Source: Trissonchulus latispiculum
Taxonomy: Eukaryota > Nematoda > Enoplea > Enoplida > Ironidae
Length of the DNA: 64,000 nt
Assembly: GCA_030248195.1 (NCBI GenBank)
Contig: JASAND010017838.1
Location: forward strand, 1 to 64,000
Direction: 5' to 3'
In this document: positions 11,859-24,870 of the stretch, one piece after another
Layout: the number at the start of each line of letters is the position of its first letter
Numbering within the stretch: position 1 is the stretch's first letter
Position numbers and translations under genes: made by a program
The notes under the pieces: model-generated
What the model saw: the letters and a program-made list of their open reading frames with translations, nothing else
The model's database searches: none
Told to the model about the DNA's origin: nothing

Positions 11859-14211
11859 GTATACATGTGTCCAGCAAGGTATAGATGTATCCATGGAGCT
11901 AGTTTATGCCTATGTACATTTTACACTGTATATGCCATGAATATGTGGGCGTATTCTGTTTGTCCCACATCTGCATTGTCATACATTCGCTGGTTGGCTC
12001 TTTGTAAATGCACGTGTTAAATGTGCCCGCCTACTAGTATCAGTAAAGCTACGGTGTGGCGTCTCACGTACTCAACAATTTTATATTCCTTAAATTTTAA
12101 ATGTAAGTATGAATGTATTATCCTGTAAATGGTACATAATGACATTGAAATGCATACTTTCGGTTTGAAATCTTTTATTTTTAAATTTGTGAAACATTTC
12201 TAAACTTGAAAATGTACGTGAAATGATATTGTTTAGGAAAAACTAGCGATAGTTTTCAAAAGCTTCAATAGCACCTAAACGCCACTACACTTAATCGTAT
12301 CACCGGTTTAGTTTTTGGAATTGTCAAAAACTGAAGAAATCAAGAACTGAAGAACTATTAATTTGCTTTGCTTTAGCAACTTCTGTAAATTTAAAGAGAT
12401 TGACTACAGTTTCATGTTTCAAGTAACCACAATTATTTAGTTTGAGTCTAACTTCTAAAAATGAAAAATTAAAAAAATGAAAAATAAAAATAATAATGAA
12501 AATGTCAAGAACACTACATTTTCCACGTAAAAACATAGAAATTTCCTTTAAAATCGCTTTCAAAACTGCTCTCTGCATAAAACTGAGCGAAATTAGCCTC
12601 TGAGACAATTCAATTGTCTTAATGTGCATTCCTATTCGCTACTACATCAGCCAGTCCAAATGTATAGGACACTTAATATGTAGGACAACCCAGAACAAGC
12701 CAATATGTGCACTGAGTAGTCCAGTTTGGCCCAACTCTGATTTGGCTCAACTGCCACTTAAGGTGGTGATTCCTTTTAGGCACATATTATTGGTTGATGG
12801 TTAAAATCAAGATGAAATTTGGTGAAACTTTCCAAATAAGTTCTTTTAGCATTCTAACACCCTCCGAGCAATCCCGTTTCTAAACTTCGAGATATAATCA
12901 TATTCATTCGTAAGTTCGTGTTGAACTCTACATTTTTGTTTTTTGAAGCACCTTTCTAGCTCTGCTCTATAGTGATATATAGATGATTTTCTTATTTTGT
13001 CGTAGAAAACTAGTCATTTTTGCAGAAATCAGGTAATCTGCCATTTCTTGAGCTACGCACGCCGTAAAATTAAACCACGGGTATAAATTTGAAGGTCTAG
13101 TCGAGACCGATTAATCCTGGGATGGTAATCTTCTAAATGCTATCCCGTACGCTGCTATCATAAAAGATGTAGTTTTTACAAAAACATGATCAAATTTTTC
13201 AAGCGATGGTGAAGCATTTACTATGCAAGCTAGAGGCTTGCCACTTACTTGACGTATTATACACAAAATAGCCTGGGACCCTTTTTAGTTGCCCCATTTG
13301 CTGCTTTGTAGCTAAAGTGGTCGCCTGCCAAAGTTGGAAAAAGTAGGCAAAATCCAGGTTGCGCATACATTTTAGCTAATTTCTTTATAACGAGGAGCGG
13401 TTTCATAATTATTAAAAAAGGGTCCCCAGCTATTTGATAGCGGCATCGAATGACGTGGCCGATGCCTCACGAAAAATTTACATTAGTCTGCAAAAAATCT
13501 GGAAAATTAAATTACTTCGAAAATGCAGTAAAATAATTTCCGAGAACTAAGGCTAGGTTCTCTGTATTTACTAGAAAGAGAAAATGTTAGGCTCCGTTTC
13601 GATATAAAAATAAATGGCTTAACTCCAAGGAATGAATGAGTCCCGACACATCGGTTCTACCAACTTTTTATTATTGAGGAGTTTGACGGAGATCTACGTC
13701 GTGGCATTTTCCGATAATATGCCTCTGCCTGTAAGTTTTACATAGTTGAAAGCTACCACAGACAAAGACATAGTGAGTCAACAACTGAAGAAATTCATTA
13801 TCACGGGCATACATTAACAAGGGTACCAATTCCTGAGCGGTTCTGTACCTGTTTTAGCCCAAATTTTACCTGCCCTCGTACCTTATCTCAAATTTGGAGG
13901 GGAGGATCCCCGCCGAAAATTTACTGGAAAAAGTGAAACTTTTGGAAATTTAGAGCGAATTTAGCGCAAAATTAGCTATTTTACTGCCATTGTAGAGCAA
14001 AATATTCCGCTTTTAGCGATTTTTTTGAAATTTTTTGAAAATTTTAGAAATTTTAGCTATTTTGGGCTAAAATTTCCATTAATTTTCAGTTTGACCTGCC
14101 TTTCCTGGCACAGTCACTTGTCCCTTGGCTCCGGTTTTAGTAGCCCTTGTACCGAACCTCCAATTTTTGAGGGGTCCCGTACCCCCCCCCATAACCCCCC
14201 CTTGTTAAAGT
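11859..14211. other. repeat-rich non-coding region
   Basis: Contains a related MITE end beginning about 11,948 (GGCGTATTCTGTTTG), another at about 12,718-12,757 (GCCCAACTCTGATTTGG), and at 12,758 a TTAA followed by GGTGGTGATTCC, which matches the left end of the TTAA element at 34,669 and 44,415; its right end was not found. The segment 13,800-14,200 repeats phrases around GTACC and TTTAGC. No exon seen. Confidence 0.45.
13266..13435. repeat. short inverted-repeat element (170 bp)
   Basis: The ends AAATAGCCTGGGACCC and, in complement, AAATAGCTGGGGACCC match over about 20 bp with two differences. Size and form are those of a MITE; no target duplication is certain. Confidence 0.45.
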
Positions 14212-15140
14212 GTGATCACGGGTAATGAGAACTGGAACGATCCAAATCTGCTACCATTTCTTCCAATTCGGCAAGAACTCGCTATGGCTAATGGCATTAT
14301 CACTTGGAGAAATGCAGCAGTGGCACCTAAGGCATTACGTGGAAAATTCCTGTCTTTGCTACATGAAGGCCACTTTGGTACTCAAAGAATGAAGTCATTG
14401 GCCAAATCCCGGTTTTACTAGCCTGAAATGCGGAGTCAAATAAAAAACGCTGTTAAAGAATGTCACTTCTGCACACATGCAGCAGCCAGTCCTCCTGTAC
14501 GAAGTCCCGGATCTTGGACAAAGAACGATCTTGTCCGTGGGAACGCGTTCACGTCGACTTTGTTCTTAGCCACGGCCAGCATCATCTAGTCTTTGGGTTG
14601 AGATTGCCCCGTTAGCAACAACTTCAGCTGAATCTCAGCGTTGGCGGCCGTTTTTCCCGTTTTGGTTTTCCAAAGCTCCTCGTATCTGATAACGGTCCAC
14701 CTTTTTAGTCGAAACATCTCGACGGTTTCTATCAGAAAAATGGCATTCGACAAATTTTCTGCCCTCCCTATCATCCATAGTCAAATGGATTAGCTGAAAG
14801 GATGGTTCGTGCATTCAAGCGTTTTCTACTCGAAATGGGGTTACCAAAAGAAATTTGATGAAAAAGATTCTCCAAGTTTTGCTTCTGTATTGCTCTACTC
14901 CTTTCGGATCTTCATCTTCATCACCTACGTCCCCTGCCAAGTCTCTAATCGGGCGAGACTGGCGAACCAGGCTTATCATATCCACGGATCTACCTAGCCC
15001 GACTTTTACCGAAGAAAGGGCTAACGTCTGGTTCACGCTCCACACGGCGCATAAAAAGCAAAGGGTTCAAAGTTGATGTCTCCAAAAGGAATCAGCATCT
15101 TAAATTGCTAAGCCCCGAACACTTAAAAGCAACTGTCTTT
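14212..15140 (+). pseudogene. broken Ty3/gypsy integrase fragment
   Basis: An integrase zinc-binding region is readable at 14,330-14,480 (HEGHFG ... CHFC), followed by the DDE core in shifting frames: HVDFV near 14,550, the VSDNGPPF motif near 14,690 and the AERMVRAF helix near 14,800, then the STPFGSS region near 14,900. At least one stop (TAG near 14,419) and several frameshifts break it. Wording is close to the integrase of the 26.3-30.6 kb element. No LTRs were found next to it, so it is a relic. Confidence 0.8.
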
Positions 15141-16650
15141 CTGTAGAATTTGTTTGAAATTAATGATGAGCGGAGTGGGGACTATTCACAAAAATTATGT
15201 TCGAAGTTTGTAAAAACTGTGCGTACGTATTTTTAATTAAAATTAATTAACGCAATCTGAACATTTTCGTATACTTGTCTTCTTCCATTAAAAATAAAAA
15301 ACTTTCGATAAGAAACAATTAGATAATAGAATTAAATTATAGCAACTTATTATAAAGCAACAAATTTATATTGCTTATTTATAGCAACAAATTATAAATT
15401 AATAAAATTTCTAGTCAACTTTAAGCAAAACCTAAAACTATTGGTAAAATTTTCTTCCAGTGATATAAGACTTATAATGCACATTTTTAAATAAAATTTA
15501 GAATTGTACACAACACATGCATATTTTTGTGAACTGTTATATTTGATTTGGATAGTCTCACTTTGAAAAGACCAATCATAATATTGGGCCAATTCAGAGT
15601 TGGGCGAAGCCATACCAAACCATGTGCACATGTACTTGGCCCTCAGGAGGTTTATTCTGACATGGGCAGTCGCGTGGCTAGGGTTGAACTAGGGGGAATT
15701 CTCCCCGAAACTGTAGACACCCCCTAAATTTTTTCTTTGCAATTAGTGAACTCCCGTTTTTAGTACACTTCGCGCCTGCGGTGCGAATTTGTACTATTTA
15801 TTTACAATCAAGTGTTTGGAACACAAAATTAGTTCAAAGTGCCTTATTCCGTGTGGTTTGCAAGTTCATTTGCAAGATTTGCGGGCATAAAAACATATTT
15901 ATCCTTAGTAATTTTATTTATTTCAAAGAATGCTTGGTAAAAATTCTTCAGAAGAGTACAAATTACAAAATTTTTTGTTTTCATTCCATGGGGTCTCAGC
16001 CTCCAGACCATACCTGAATGCGAGGTCAAAATTCACTGACTCGTGCAAATTTGGGTACCCCTTGCGGAAGCAATTTTTCTCAAGCGTACTTTTGAAAGCG
16101 ATTTTTTCGGTTTTTCGCTAAAAACAGCGATATTTTAGCAAAAACAACGCTTTTCGAACGTTATTTAGTGAAAATAGTGATTTTAAGTGAAAACTTCCAA
16201 CGCAGCTGGAAACGTTTTGGAAAATTTGGTCGGAAAACCTATTTTTTGGGCAATTTTCCTACCCCTTGTGATCAATTTTCGTACCCCTTGTGGGCGACTT
16301 TGCGAGGGAAATTTCCCCCTTCCCCCCTTGTCCACCTGTGCTCCATACCTGCGACAAATTTTGGCACCCCCGAAATATTTTCTGACTTTCTGGACATGGG
16401 CAACATCAAAATTGGACCACACTATTTTATTGGTCAAATTCACTTCACTGCTGTCCATTTTAAATCTTGATCCCGTACGCTTCGCTCACCAATTCTTCGC
16501 TCTTTTTATGATATACATACTGTTGAAAAAATTGACATATCTATTGTAAAACACATGGAAGGTATTTACTGGAAAAAATGTTTTCATTTTCTTGGCTCGT
16601 TTAAGACATATTTTAAAGCTTCTTTTTATAATAATAACTGCTATTGTGCG
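15141..16650. other. non-coding, old repeat debris
   Basis: Contains a copy of the GCCCAACTC repeat in inverse orientation at 15,578-15,660 and a segment at 16,020-16,400 with several TACCCCTTG words. The last exon expected for the MAM gene (-) should lie here or further left, but I could not find it. Confidence 0.4.
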
Positions 16651-16651
16651 T

Positions 16652-16746
16652 TATTATTATTATTATTATTATTAGTAGTAGTAGTAGTAGTAGTATTATT
16701 ATTATTACTATTATTATTATTATTATTGTTATTATTATTATTATTA

Positions 16747-16799
<53 letters not shown>

Positions 16800-16815
16800 G
16801 TTATTATTATTATTA
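16652..16815. repeat. (TTA)n microsatellite
   Basis: About 160 bp of TTA/ATT units with scattered GTA and GTT variants. On the minus strand it is an intron of the MAM gene and begins directly at the splice donor (GTAATAATAA) at 16,816. Confidence 0.95.
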
Positions 16816-16816
16816 C

Positions 16817-19800
16817 CTTGTGCGTTCCCGGAGGAATTGGAACAGAGCTAAGTTGCCATCGCCGTGAATCTATTTTAATGTCCTTGCCAAGTCGTTCAAA
16901 CAGACAGCTACTGTCTGAGTCAATGCAAACTCTCAAACGTCCTTTAATCCCTGCTTGATAAAAAGCGAACTCAAGCTTGGAGGGATTCTCAACAGCAAAG
17001 GTCGGACTTTCCATTGTATACACATTAGATCTTTCCTCCTCTGTACCTACTGCATAGGCAAAGAAGCCACCTGAAAAAGAAATTCCAAAATGCGCTTGAA
17101 GCAAGAGAATTATAGAGAAAAACGAAAGAAAAACCTAAAATAAAAAACAAAAAACAAATAGAAAAATATCACTTGCACCTGCGCGAAGCTGGCACAGCTT
17201 TCATATTTTTTGCGAAGGAAGGTGGAAAACACACCGTCTATTCCCGATGAAATTATTCGGTAAAATTTGATTTTCGGAATGACATATTCAGTTGAAACGG
17301 CTGGTGATCGCATCGGTCACATTCTTAAGGTAATATCCTTTTTGCATATATATTTTGTTTTCGACTGATAATGTAAACACATATTTGTTTCGGAATTAAC
17401 GTCTCGACTTAAAATAATACCGATCTTTGAAAATATGATTGATGCTTTAATAATGTCTCGCAAACTAATCCCGTGTATAATTGATTGACCATTGTCTGAA
17501 GTTGGGTGTTAAAAGAACCTCACCACCAGAACCCTCAGCAAACTGACTCGTTTTAAAAATTTCAACTACCAAAGAATCATTAGTTTTGATTAACTGTCGA
17601 AGCTATTTCCAAACACACTACCTCTGTAATCGCGATAACACAGAATATTTCAATACCTCCGCTGACGTCTTTCAGTATTCCAGTTAAAGAGTTGGAAACT
17701 TGTTGATTCGACACACTCCAGGGCAATGTGGAAGCACTTGGCTGATACTGACAAATCGCCCCACCATCAAAGTTACAGTTTGTTTGAGGACATGTGGTTG
17801 CCAAAAACTCATCTGGGAATGGACGTGGCAAGGGGCTTTGAGAAGGGATTTGAAGACTGGGTAGATTACCAGGTGTTATGGGAATCGGAGGAAATGGTTG
17901 TGTAAATGTTGGCTCCGATGGAGGAGGAATTGGACCAAGTGGAATTTGGTCAGGGGGAGGACGATGATGAACGCTGGGGAAATTATTCTGAGGATACAAA
18001 TTTGGAGGCGGAGGCTCGAACGGTGTTGGACAACCACCATAACCACAATCTTGCGGATATATGCTTGGTGGGGCTAATGTGTATGCTAAAATGACAGATA
18101 AACCATTAGGATCATTTTTGCTCAAGTTAAGTCTGTATTAAACCGCAATTACTCATGAGTTTACTTACTAATTGTGCTTGTAATTTAAAAATGTATATTT
18201 CTACATGAAATCTCTACCGTAATAATTAATTTAGGCCTACTCGTTACCTCCGCAGATGTCAGCGTCATATTCAATTTCATCCAACCCGATTATGTCATGA
18301 TGGTTTTGAAATTTCGCTTGGAATAATAACTGAAACATATGTGGAAAAAATACGATAAAATGTTTAACAGTTGGAATGAAAGAAACAACTGAAAAGAATT
18401 ATTTATAGGGCGTCAGAGGATTACCGAACGCTGCGGCTGCTCAGAATGCTCAGGTAAGTTGTCTTCCTCTGCCAAAAGTCAGTATAGATAGACTCCTGTC
18501 AAACCGTACTATATTGACCGTACTGAAGTAATGCTTCTGTGGAGTGACAGCAGCAGCAGCAGCTACATACTGACGTCCATTTCCAATATAGAACAGGAAC
18601 AACACCACAAGATACACGTTGGGAGCGAATTTCAAACTTTGATGTTATTACCTATGTCACCATTTTGACTGGTTAGCATATATCACGCACGCAATACGTC
18701 ATTCAAAAGTGTGCACAGAATCTTTTTACTCTTCGATTCCACACAAATATGGGGCTGATGCCAGAGTTGAGGCTAAACGAATGATTTGGATTTGACAACG
18801 GTAAGGAGATGCCGTCCAGCATCCCTCATGTGCTCAACCACACTACAAATTACTACTAAATGAATCGCCGTCAAACGCATTAGTACTTTATGCACAACCA
18901 CTCCTGATATAATGAAAATGAATATCAGTTGTTACTCCTTTACTTTTACGCAACGGTAACTCTCAGAGGTCGTTTCCTTTTACGTTTCATCACAACAAGT
19001 CATTAAAATTACATAGTTGACAACCGTCCTTAAATTTAGCACACAACAACAACCTGAAACGGATGATGATCCGCGGGTATCTGGACAGTCTTCCATATCC
19101 ATTCCTGTCTGTGTATTCCTTGGATCGTATCAAAACAGGTCACAGTTCCCAGCGTTGTGGGCGGTTGTCGCTTGCAAACCGACAACGACGGGAAGACCGC
19201 CGTTTTCCAGTACCAAAATCTGAGAGTTCCCACACCTTCTTGACAAGGAATTATGTCACTGACCAAAATGGCAACATCATCGTGATTCAAGTTGCGGTCA
19301 CCTCTGACATATGCAAAGTAGTCGTCTAAGCAATAGATGTAAGAAAAATAAATACTGTTACCAATATTGAAGGTCGAGTATATTCTTATGACAAATGTAG
19401 ACGTTTATCGATGATTTGGCGAAACTAGCAATAACAGAATTTAACAAAATTGATTAACATGAAAAATGGATCCAGATATTTCGAGCAAATTCTCAGGAAA
19501 ATAAGCAAATTCGCAGGAATATGTAATGAAAGAAAAAAAATAGGAAAAAAAAGAAGAAAAAGAGGAGAAAGTGGTGGATAGTAAGATGAGATTTGCATGA
19601 GAAAGGGAGTAAAATAATAGGGGGAGGGAAAAAGAGAAAAGAAGAAGGAAATAAAATGGAAGAATAAAAAAAAGAATATAGGCGGGGGTAAAAGGAAGGA
19701 GTTAAAAGGGGGTAAAGGAGGGGGGAAAATGAAAGAAAAAAGAAAAAGGAGATAGGAATAGAGAAAAGTTATAATTTAGGAAAAGAAGGGGGGGTGAAAC

Positions 19801-22800
19801 AACATTAAAAAATAAAAAAAGGGAAAGAGGAGGAAGGGGAGGAGAGAGATCAAGAGGGGAGGGAGGAGAAGTAAATAAATGAGGGGATAAATAATAAAAA
19901 AGAAAGAAAATAATTAAAAAAATGATATAAGGGGGGAGAAGGAGAAGAAGGAAGGGGAAGGGAAGGGAGGGAAAAAAAAATAAAAAAAAAGAAAAAATGG
20001 ACAATAATATTTCAAAGAAAAATAGAATAAAAAAGGGAAAGGGGAATTAAGGGGTGGATGGGTGAAAAAAATATTGAAATATAAAAAAGGGGGGGAAAAA
20101 TTTAAAACCAACAGGGGGGGAGGAGGGGAAAGAAGGAAAAAAGAAGAAAGGAGAGCAGAGAGAGGGGGATTTGGGAGGGGGTTTGTTCTGGTGGGTAGGG
20201 TTGGAGCTGGTTAAGTAAGGGGTGCTGGGTAGAAAAGAAATGGATTGGAGGGGGGGGAGGAGAAGGGGTTTTGGTTTTTTTTGTTTGGGGTTGGGTTTAT
20301 TGTTGTAGGTGGTTTTTTTTGGGTTGGGTTTTTTGTTTTTTGGGTTTTTTTGGTGATTTTTGGTGGTATTTTTTTTTTTTATTATTTTTTTTTAGTGTTT
20401 GTTTTTTTTTTTTTTTTTTTTATTTTGGATGGGGGGGGTATTTTTTTTTTTTTTTTTTGGATGTATTTTTATTTTAGGGGTGTTTGTTGGAGGATTGAGG
20501 GAGTGTGGAATTAAAGGTATTTAGGTTTGTGGGGGGATTGGGTAGATTTGTTTTTTTTTTTTGTGTTAGGGAGTTAAATAATTTAATTGTTTTTTTTGAA
20601 TTAAGGAAGGGGGTTTTATTTATATTTTATTTTTTATTTGTTGTTTTATTATTATTAGTTATAAAAATTTTAATTTGAAAATTTGTTTTATAGATGATTT
20701 TTAGTATGTAGAAAATTATGAGATTGAGTTATGGGTTAGGAAGGAAGTGGGTGTGGTGATGGGGAGTGTAAGTGTTATTTATGTGGATTGGTTGTGGATA
20801 ATAAAATATTTGTTGATGTATTTGGATGGTTGGAGGAGGGGAAAGGGATTATATGAGTTTTATAATGAATAAAATTGATATTTTGTTAAAGTTTGTTTTG
20901 TTATGTATTTAAATAATTGTTGTTTTTTTTGTGATTTATTTAAAAATTTTTGTTTTTTTGATGAGTTTTGCTCTAATTTTTGTCATTCTTGCCGAGGGGA
21001 TTGTTATCCCCACCTTTCTGGCCTAATTATTCTATAATTTGGGAACGAAACAAAGAAGACCATAAAGAAGATAAATTAGTAAATTAATTTAAATTAGTTA
21101 ATTGTTGAAATTTATATAACCGTACCAGGCATCTCCCAACCAGACCGACCCCTGTGTTAGACCCCTCAGGCTTTCCGAATAGCATCCGGGAATAGTGCGC
21201 TGTGTGCTCCGCCACAGGAGATTGGAACAGCATTCTTGGGCTCACCCAAGGACCGGAATTTGCACATACCTGTTAGCTATTATTATTATTATTATTATTA
21301 TCATTAATCATCATAATTGTTATTAGTGTCGTCCTTGTTCTAAAGGACTGATAAAGAGATAGACCACAAGAACATATAGGGAAAAGCATATAGGGAAAAC
21401 ACAGAGTCTAGCAGTAGGATATCATTGCTGAGAATAGGAGCATAGAAAGAGAAGAAGAAGAGGTAACGACGAAGAGTCATAAGCTAAAGTCTTGTCCCTC
21501 AATTAAAGGTATTCAAAAGCTTATCTCAGAACTGGCAACTCTGGCAACCCTGTAACCTGTATTTAGTATCTGTAAGCCTATACTTCAGTGTAATATCCTA
21601 CCTCTCTGTTAACAGTATCTTTAGCACGTTCTATCTCTGTTATTATTATCATTATTATCTTATTATATTATCATTGTAACTGTTGAGAATTATATTAATT
21701 CTTAATAAATTGAAGTGTGCCTTTAGAAAACGTCTCATCTAGGGTACAGCCACTGGATAGAGCTACTGGATCAGGATCAACCTTCCCCTGTACAAGTAAG
21801 TGTAAGATCTCGAGTTAGAGATCTTCGTCCCTGATCATTGAAGAGGCCTAGAAGAACTGTCCAGCTATAAATCTTGATCAGTTTATCAAGATACGTATCG
21901 GAACTCACTGTTGTGAACTGATACCGTTCAGTCTTAAAGAAAGACAAGCACCGACCCCGCTTGTCCACCTTCATATCCTGTGAATCACTCCCCTCCTGTC
22001 AAACGAACTCACAACCAGGACCCCATCCGGGTTGGCTACAAGGATACCCATTTCTGGACAAACCACCTTTTGGGCATCCTGTGTCTAAGTTTGCTGATCT
22101 TCAGCAGACGCGCTGACCCTCCGTGTAAAGAATCAAGTTGCTATCGGAGCCCTAACCGACTAGGCTGAACCAGGACAAAGAAGAAAGCAAATTTTAATTT
22201 AGATCAAAGCAACTTCATTACAAATAATAGAAGCAGAAGTATTGATACTGAAGTATTGAACTGAAGTATTGATTTTAAATGAGCTCGCTCACAACCATTA
22301 AAACTTTAACCAACCTGGACCATCTTTTGCCCGTGGTATACTGTGCCAGCTGTCATAAATAACGGAATTCGCAATTAACCAATCAAAGGAGTCTTCAACG
22401 CCGTTGGTACCATTATACCAGCGGCAGTATTCGTAGGGCTGAAAGTCACAGTTTAAGTCTTGTGACCGGGTGATTATAGAGTAGGACTGTGTTGCGCCTG
22501 TAACAAGTTGAGTAAATAAGGTTCAGCTAAAGATAAGGTTTTCTTCGCAATAGTAAAATTCATTGTAATTCTAGTAACCCCATAATATACAGTTTCAATT
22601 CCCATTCAAATAGGAAATTTCTATTTAATTTCAGCTAGACACTTGATTTGAATATTTTTCAATTTTAGTTGCAGTTGATTTCAGTTGGTCAATCACTACA
22701 GTACAGCACATTACAGTACAATTAACTACATAGCTAAAAGTTCTACTTCATGTGTTACCATAAGAACTGTCGTGGGGACGATTATATTCATTGCCAGAAT

Positions 22801-22905
22801 GAGTTGGCACTAATGATGGGGATTGAGCGCCATAGCTCGGAATGGGGTATCGATCCAGGGGAGTTTGTCCATATGCTTGAAGATTTGGAGACGCTCCGTA
22901 GCCGG
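16817..22905 (-). CDS. MAM-domain protein with Pro/Tyr-rich linkers, partial
   Basis: Exons read on the minus strand: about 22,905-22,759 (Pro/Tyr/Gly-rich linker, left edge unknown), 22,497-22,315, 19,325-19,054, 18,329-18,248, 18,085-17,657 and 17,070-16,817. All junctions keep frame. MAM domain 1 starts NCDFQPYEYC, continues through FDWLIA, DDYFAYVRG and RFWYW, and ends with the GLDEIEYDADIC tail. A Pro-rich linker leads into MAM 2 (NCNFDGGAICQY ... GGFFAYAVG ... RLRVCID). MAM 2 lacks its last exon: after 17,070-16,817 (phase 0 out) a short phase 0-1 exon is expected but not found. MAM domains are extracellular adhesion modules, so a secreted or membrane protein is likely; the signal peptide is not identified. 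The start is lost in low-quality-looking sequence beyond 22,905. Confidence 0.75.
18450..18635 (-). other. open frame with signal-peptide-like start inside a MAM-gene intron
   Basis: The frame starts MKFAPNVYLVVLFLFYIGNG, which looks like a secretion signal, and reaches a good donor (GTATGT) after about 22 codons, in phase 2. The next MAM exon downstream (18,329-18,248) needs phase 0, and phase 2 entry gives a stop, so it does not splice simply into this gene. It may be an alternative first exon to an unseen exon, or chance. Confidence 0.25.
19516..20225. repeat. A/G-rich tract nearly free of C
   Basis: About 700 bp made of A and G with few T and only about a dozen C. It grades into the cytosine-free tract that follows. 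It lies in the large MAM-gene intron. Confidence 0.8.
20226..20970. other. 745-bp cytosine-free tract
   Basis: Reading base by base, no C occurs on the + strand from 20,226 to 20,970. The first 300 bp are G/T runs, but 20,600-20,960 looks like ordinary complex sequence in which every C has become T. The minus strand is correspondingly G-free. See findings. Confidence 0.85.
20971..22260. other. intronic region, possible solitary LTR-like sequence
   Basis: Within the MAM-gene intron. It holds a (TTA)n run at about 21,270-21,300, a TTATTATCA-type run at about 21,640-21,680, and an AATAAA followed by TTGAAGTG near 21,705. The wording of 21,340-22,000 resembles an LTR with a poly(A) signal, but I found no paired copy or target duplication. 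No exon recognised. Confidence 0.35.
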
Positions 22906-23450
22906 ACGGGGGGGCATGCGCGGGGGGACGGAGGAAGAATAAGCGGCCGCGGGCACAAAAAAACACACCCCGCGGGAACGCACGCGGCCGCCAGAAAAAA
23001 ACATGTGGGGTTAAATAAAAAAACAACACCCAGAAGAAATATAAAAAAAATACAACAAACGAACAACAAAAAACGACACGCGCCCCGCCACAACAAGAGC
23101 GCTAAATAATATTTTTAAAAAAGGGAAAAAAAAAATAAAAATAAATAAAGTAAAAATTTAAAAAAAACCCCTTGGAAAAAAAAACAAAAAAAATAACCCC
23201 ACCCAAAATATAAAAATAGGGGACACCCGAGGGACACAACCGACAAAAAAATAAAAAAATAAAAATTAAAAAATATAATATAAAACCTACGGAAGAAAAA
23301 TAAAAATTGAAAAAAAAAAAAAAAAAATAAAAAAAAAAAAATATTAAAATACCAAAATAAAAACCCCCCCGCACCGCCCCGACCAAAAGCAACACAAAAA
23401 ATATATAAAAAAAAAAAAAAAAATTTATATATAAAAAAATCGTACAGGAC
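22906..23450. other. A/C-skewed low-complexity tract
   Basis: After about 22,905 the + strand turns into runs of A and C with G-rich patches and almost no T. It interrupts the linker exon of the MAM gene mid-sentence. This looks like a poorly assembled stretch rather than normal genome. Confidence 0.65.
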
Positions 23451-24870
23451 TCTGCTCCGCGGGGAATTCTTTCAAACTTTAAGTGTTAAAGTTTTAAATC
23501 ACGGAATTTTCAATTAATATACTTCTTGAAGAGAAATAAATTCTAAACTGAAAAATTATATGTACATCCATCAGAAGGAGTGTTTCTTTGCTCAGTCGGA
23601 CAGAACAAAATTTTGCAACTAGCTTTTAAATTACTGGTTTCTCTGTTGTCTTCAAAGTTTAAAATAAGAAAATCTAATGCCGTTCATTACACATAAATGT
23701 TTGGGATGCTCCGATCTGTTTGCAGTTTACTCGGCACAAGATGTTTTTTGTGTAAAAAAACTTTCCCCGGTTTGTGAATTTTATAATTTTTTATGAAATT
23801 AGACGTTTACATTTTTATTGCAGTTTAATGAAGTATATATTAAGGTTTTCAATGCGCCCAAATCTTATTATTGATGTTAAAAGCACATAAATGTTTCGAA
23901 TGCTTTTTAGGAGACCAAATTTCAAATTTCAAATTTCAATTTAGGAAACCTTCAAAGTTTTTTAATAGAGTTTCTATAAATTTAAAATTAGAAATCCTGT
24001 TGTGTAGTTTTGAATGAAACCTTACATGAGCATTACAAGCTAAGTTCAATTGGAGGTATTACATTGTACTATGTATGCTTATAGAATTTTCAAACTGATA
24101 TTTATTATCTGGTAGTATACTTTTCAACAAAGTGTCGTCCACCGACTGCCACTGTTATTTGGTTATGACATGACCAGTGTTGTCTACGTAAAACCAAATT
24201 ACCACAAATGCAGTTTCTGCAGAACACAAGGTTTTGAGGTTTAAAGTGGAGGGCATATTTCATTTCAAGGACCTTTGACACCTTTGATTTCAAGAAGCAG
24301 ATGCAATGCGCAACATTGGCACTACAAAAAATACCAAATAATGTCCTCTTCTTGAAGGGCCTCCTCTTCCATTGTAGGGGGTGTAAATTCGAAAAAGGTG
24401 CTACCTACTGTAACCCAATATAGGTATGAAATTAGCTAATTCATTTGCTGTTCCACCGACTGGGCGTTCCTGTTTTTGTTACCCTGTTTTACTATGCCAA
24501 TATTTTGAAGTCAGATTAATTGGATTGAAATCTTTGAAAGACCTCAAAATCTTAGAGCTCAAGTTTGTTTTAATTCATAATGTGCTGGAAAGAGCACCAA
24601 TACAGACAATATAAACTAGGCGTTTCTTCAATAAATTTGGACACTCTTGTTGATGTATATGCAACTTCTTGTTATTTAGTTCTTACTTACTACCAATTTT
24701 TATTTAATATTTCTAAATTGTAGGAAATGGGGAGCTGCAGTGCCAGTGCCAAGACCGCGTTTGTGGGACAAATTACAGCTGTCAGTTTATTCTTATTTAC
24801 GCTTTGACGGAAGGGCAGACCAGTAACCCTCTGTTTCACTGGCAGCAATTAATAACCAAATCCCTTGACA
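23451..24870. other. upstream region of first GT14 gene
   Basis: AT-rich, no exon recognised. An acceptor-like sequence just before 24,725 could open a 5' untranslated exon running to the ATG at 24,871, but nothing confirms it. Confidence 0.4.

Noticed and set aside
16555..17104. Long poly-Leu, poly-Ile and Ser/Ile frames
   Set aside because: Translations of the (TTA)n microsatellite; only the 16,817-17,070 minus-strand part is a real exon.
19702..20514. Open frames of Phe/Leu/Gly/Trp-rich sequence on both strands
   Set aside because: Arise from the C-poor tract; no start, domain or splice context.
22750..23109. 119-codon plus-strand open frame
   Set aside because: Runs antisense to a MAM linker exon and then into A/C-skewed sequence.
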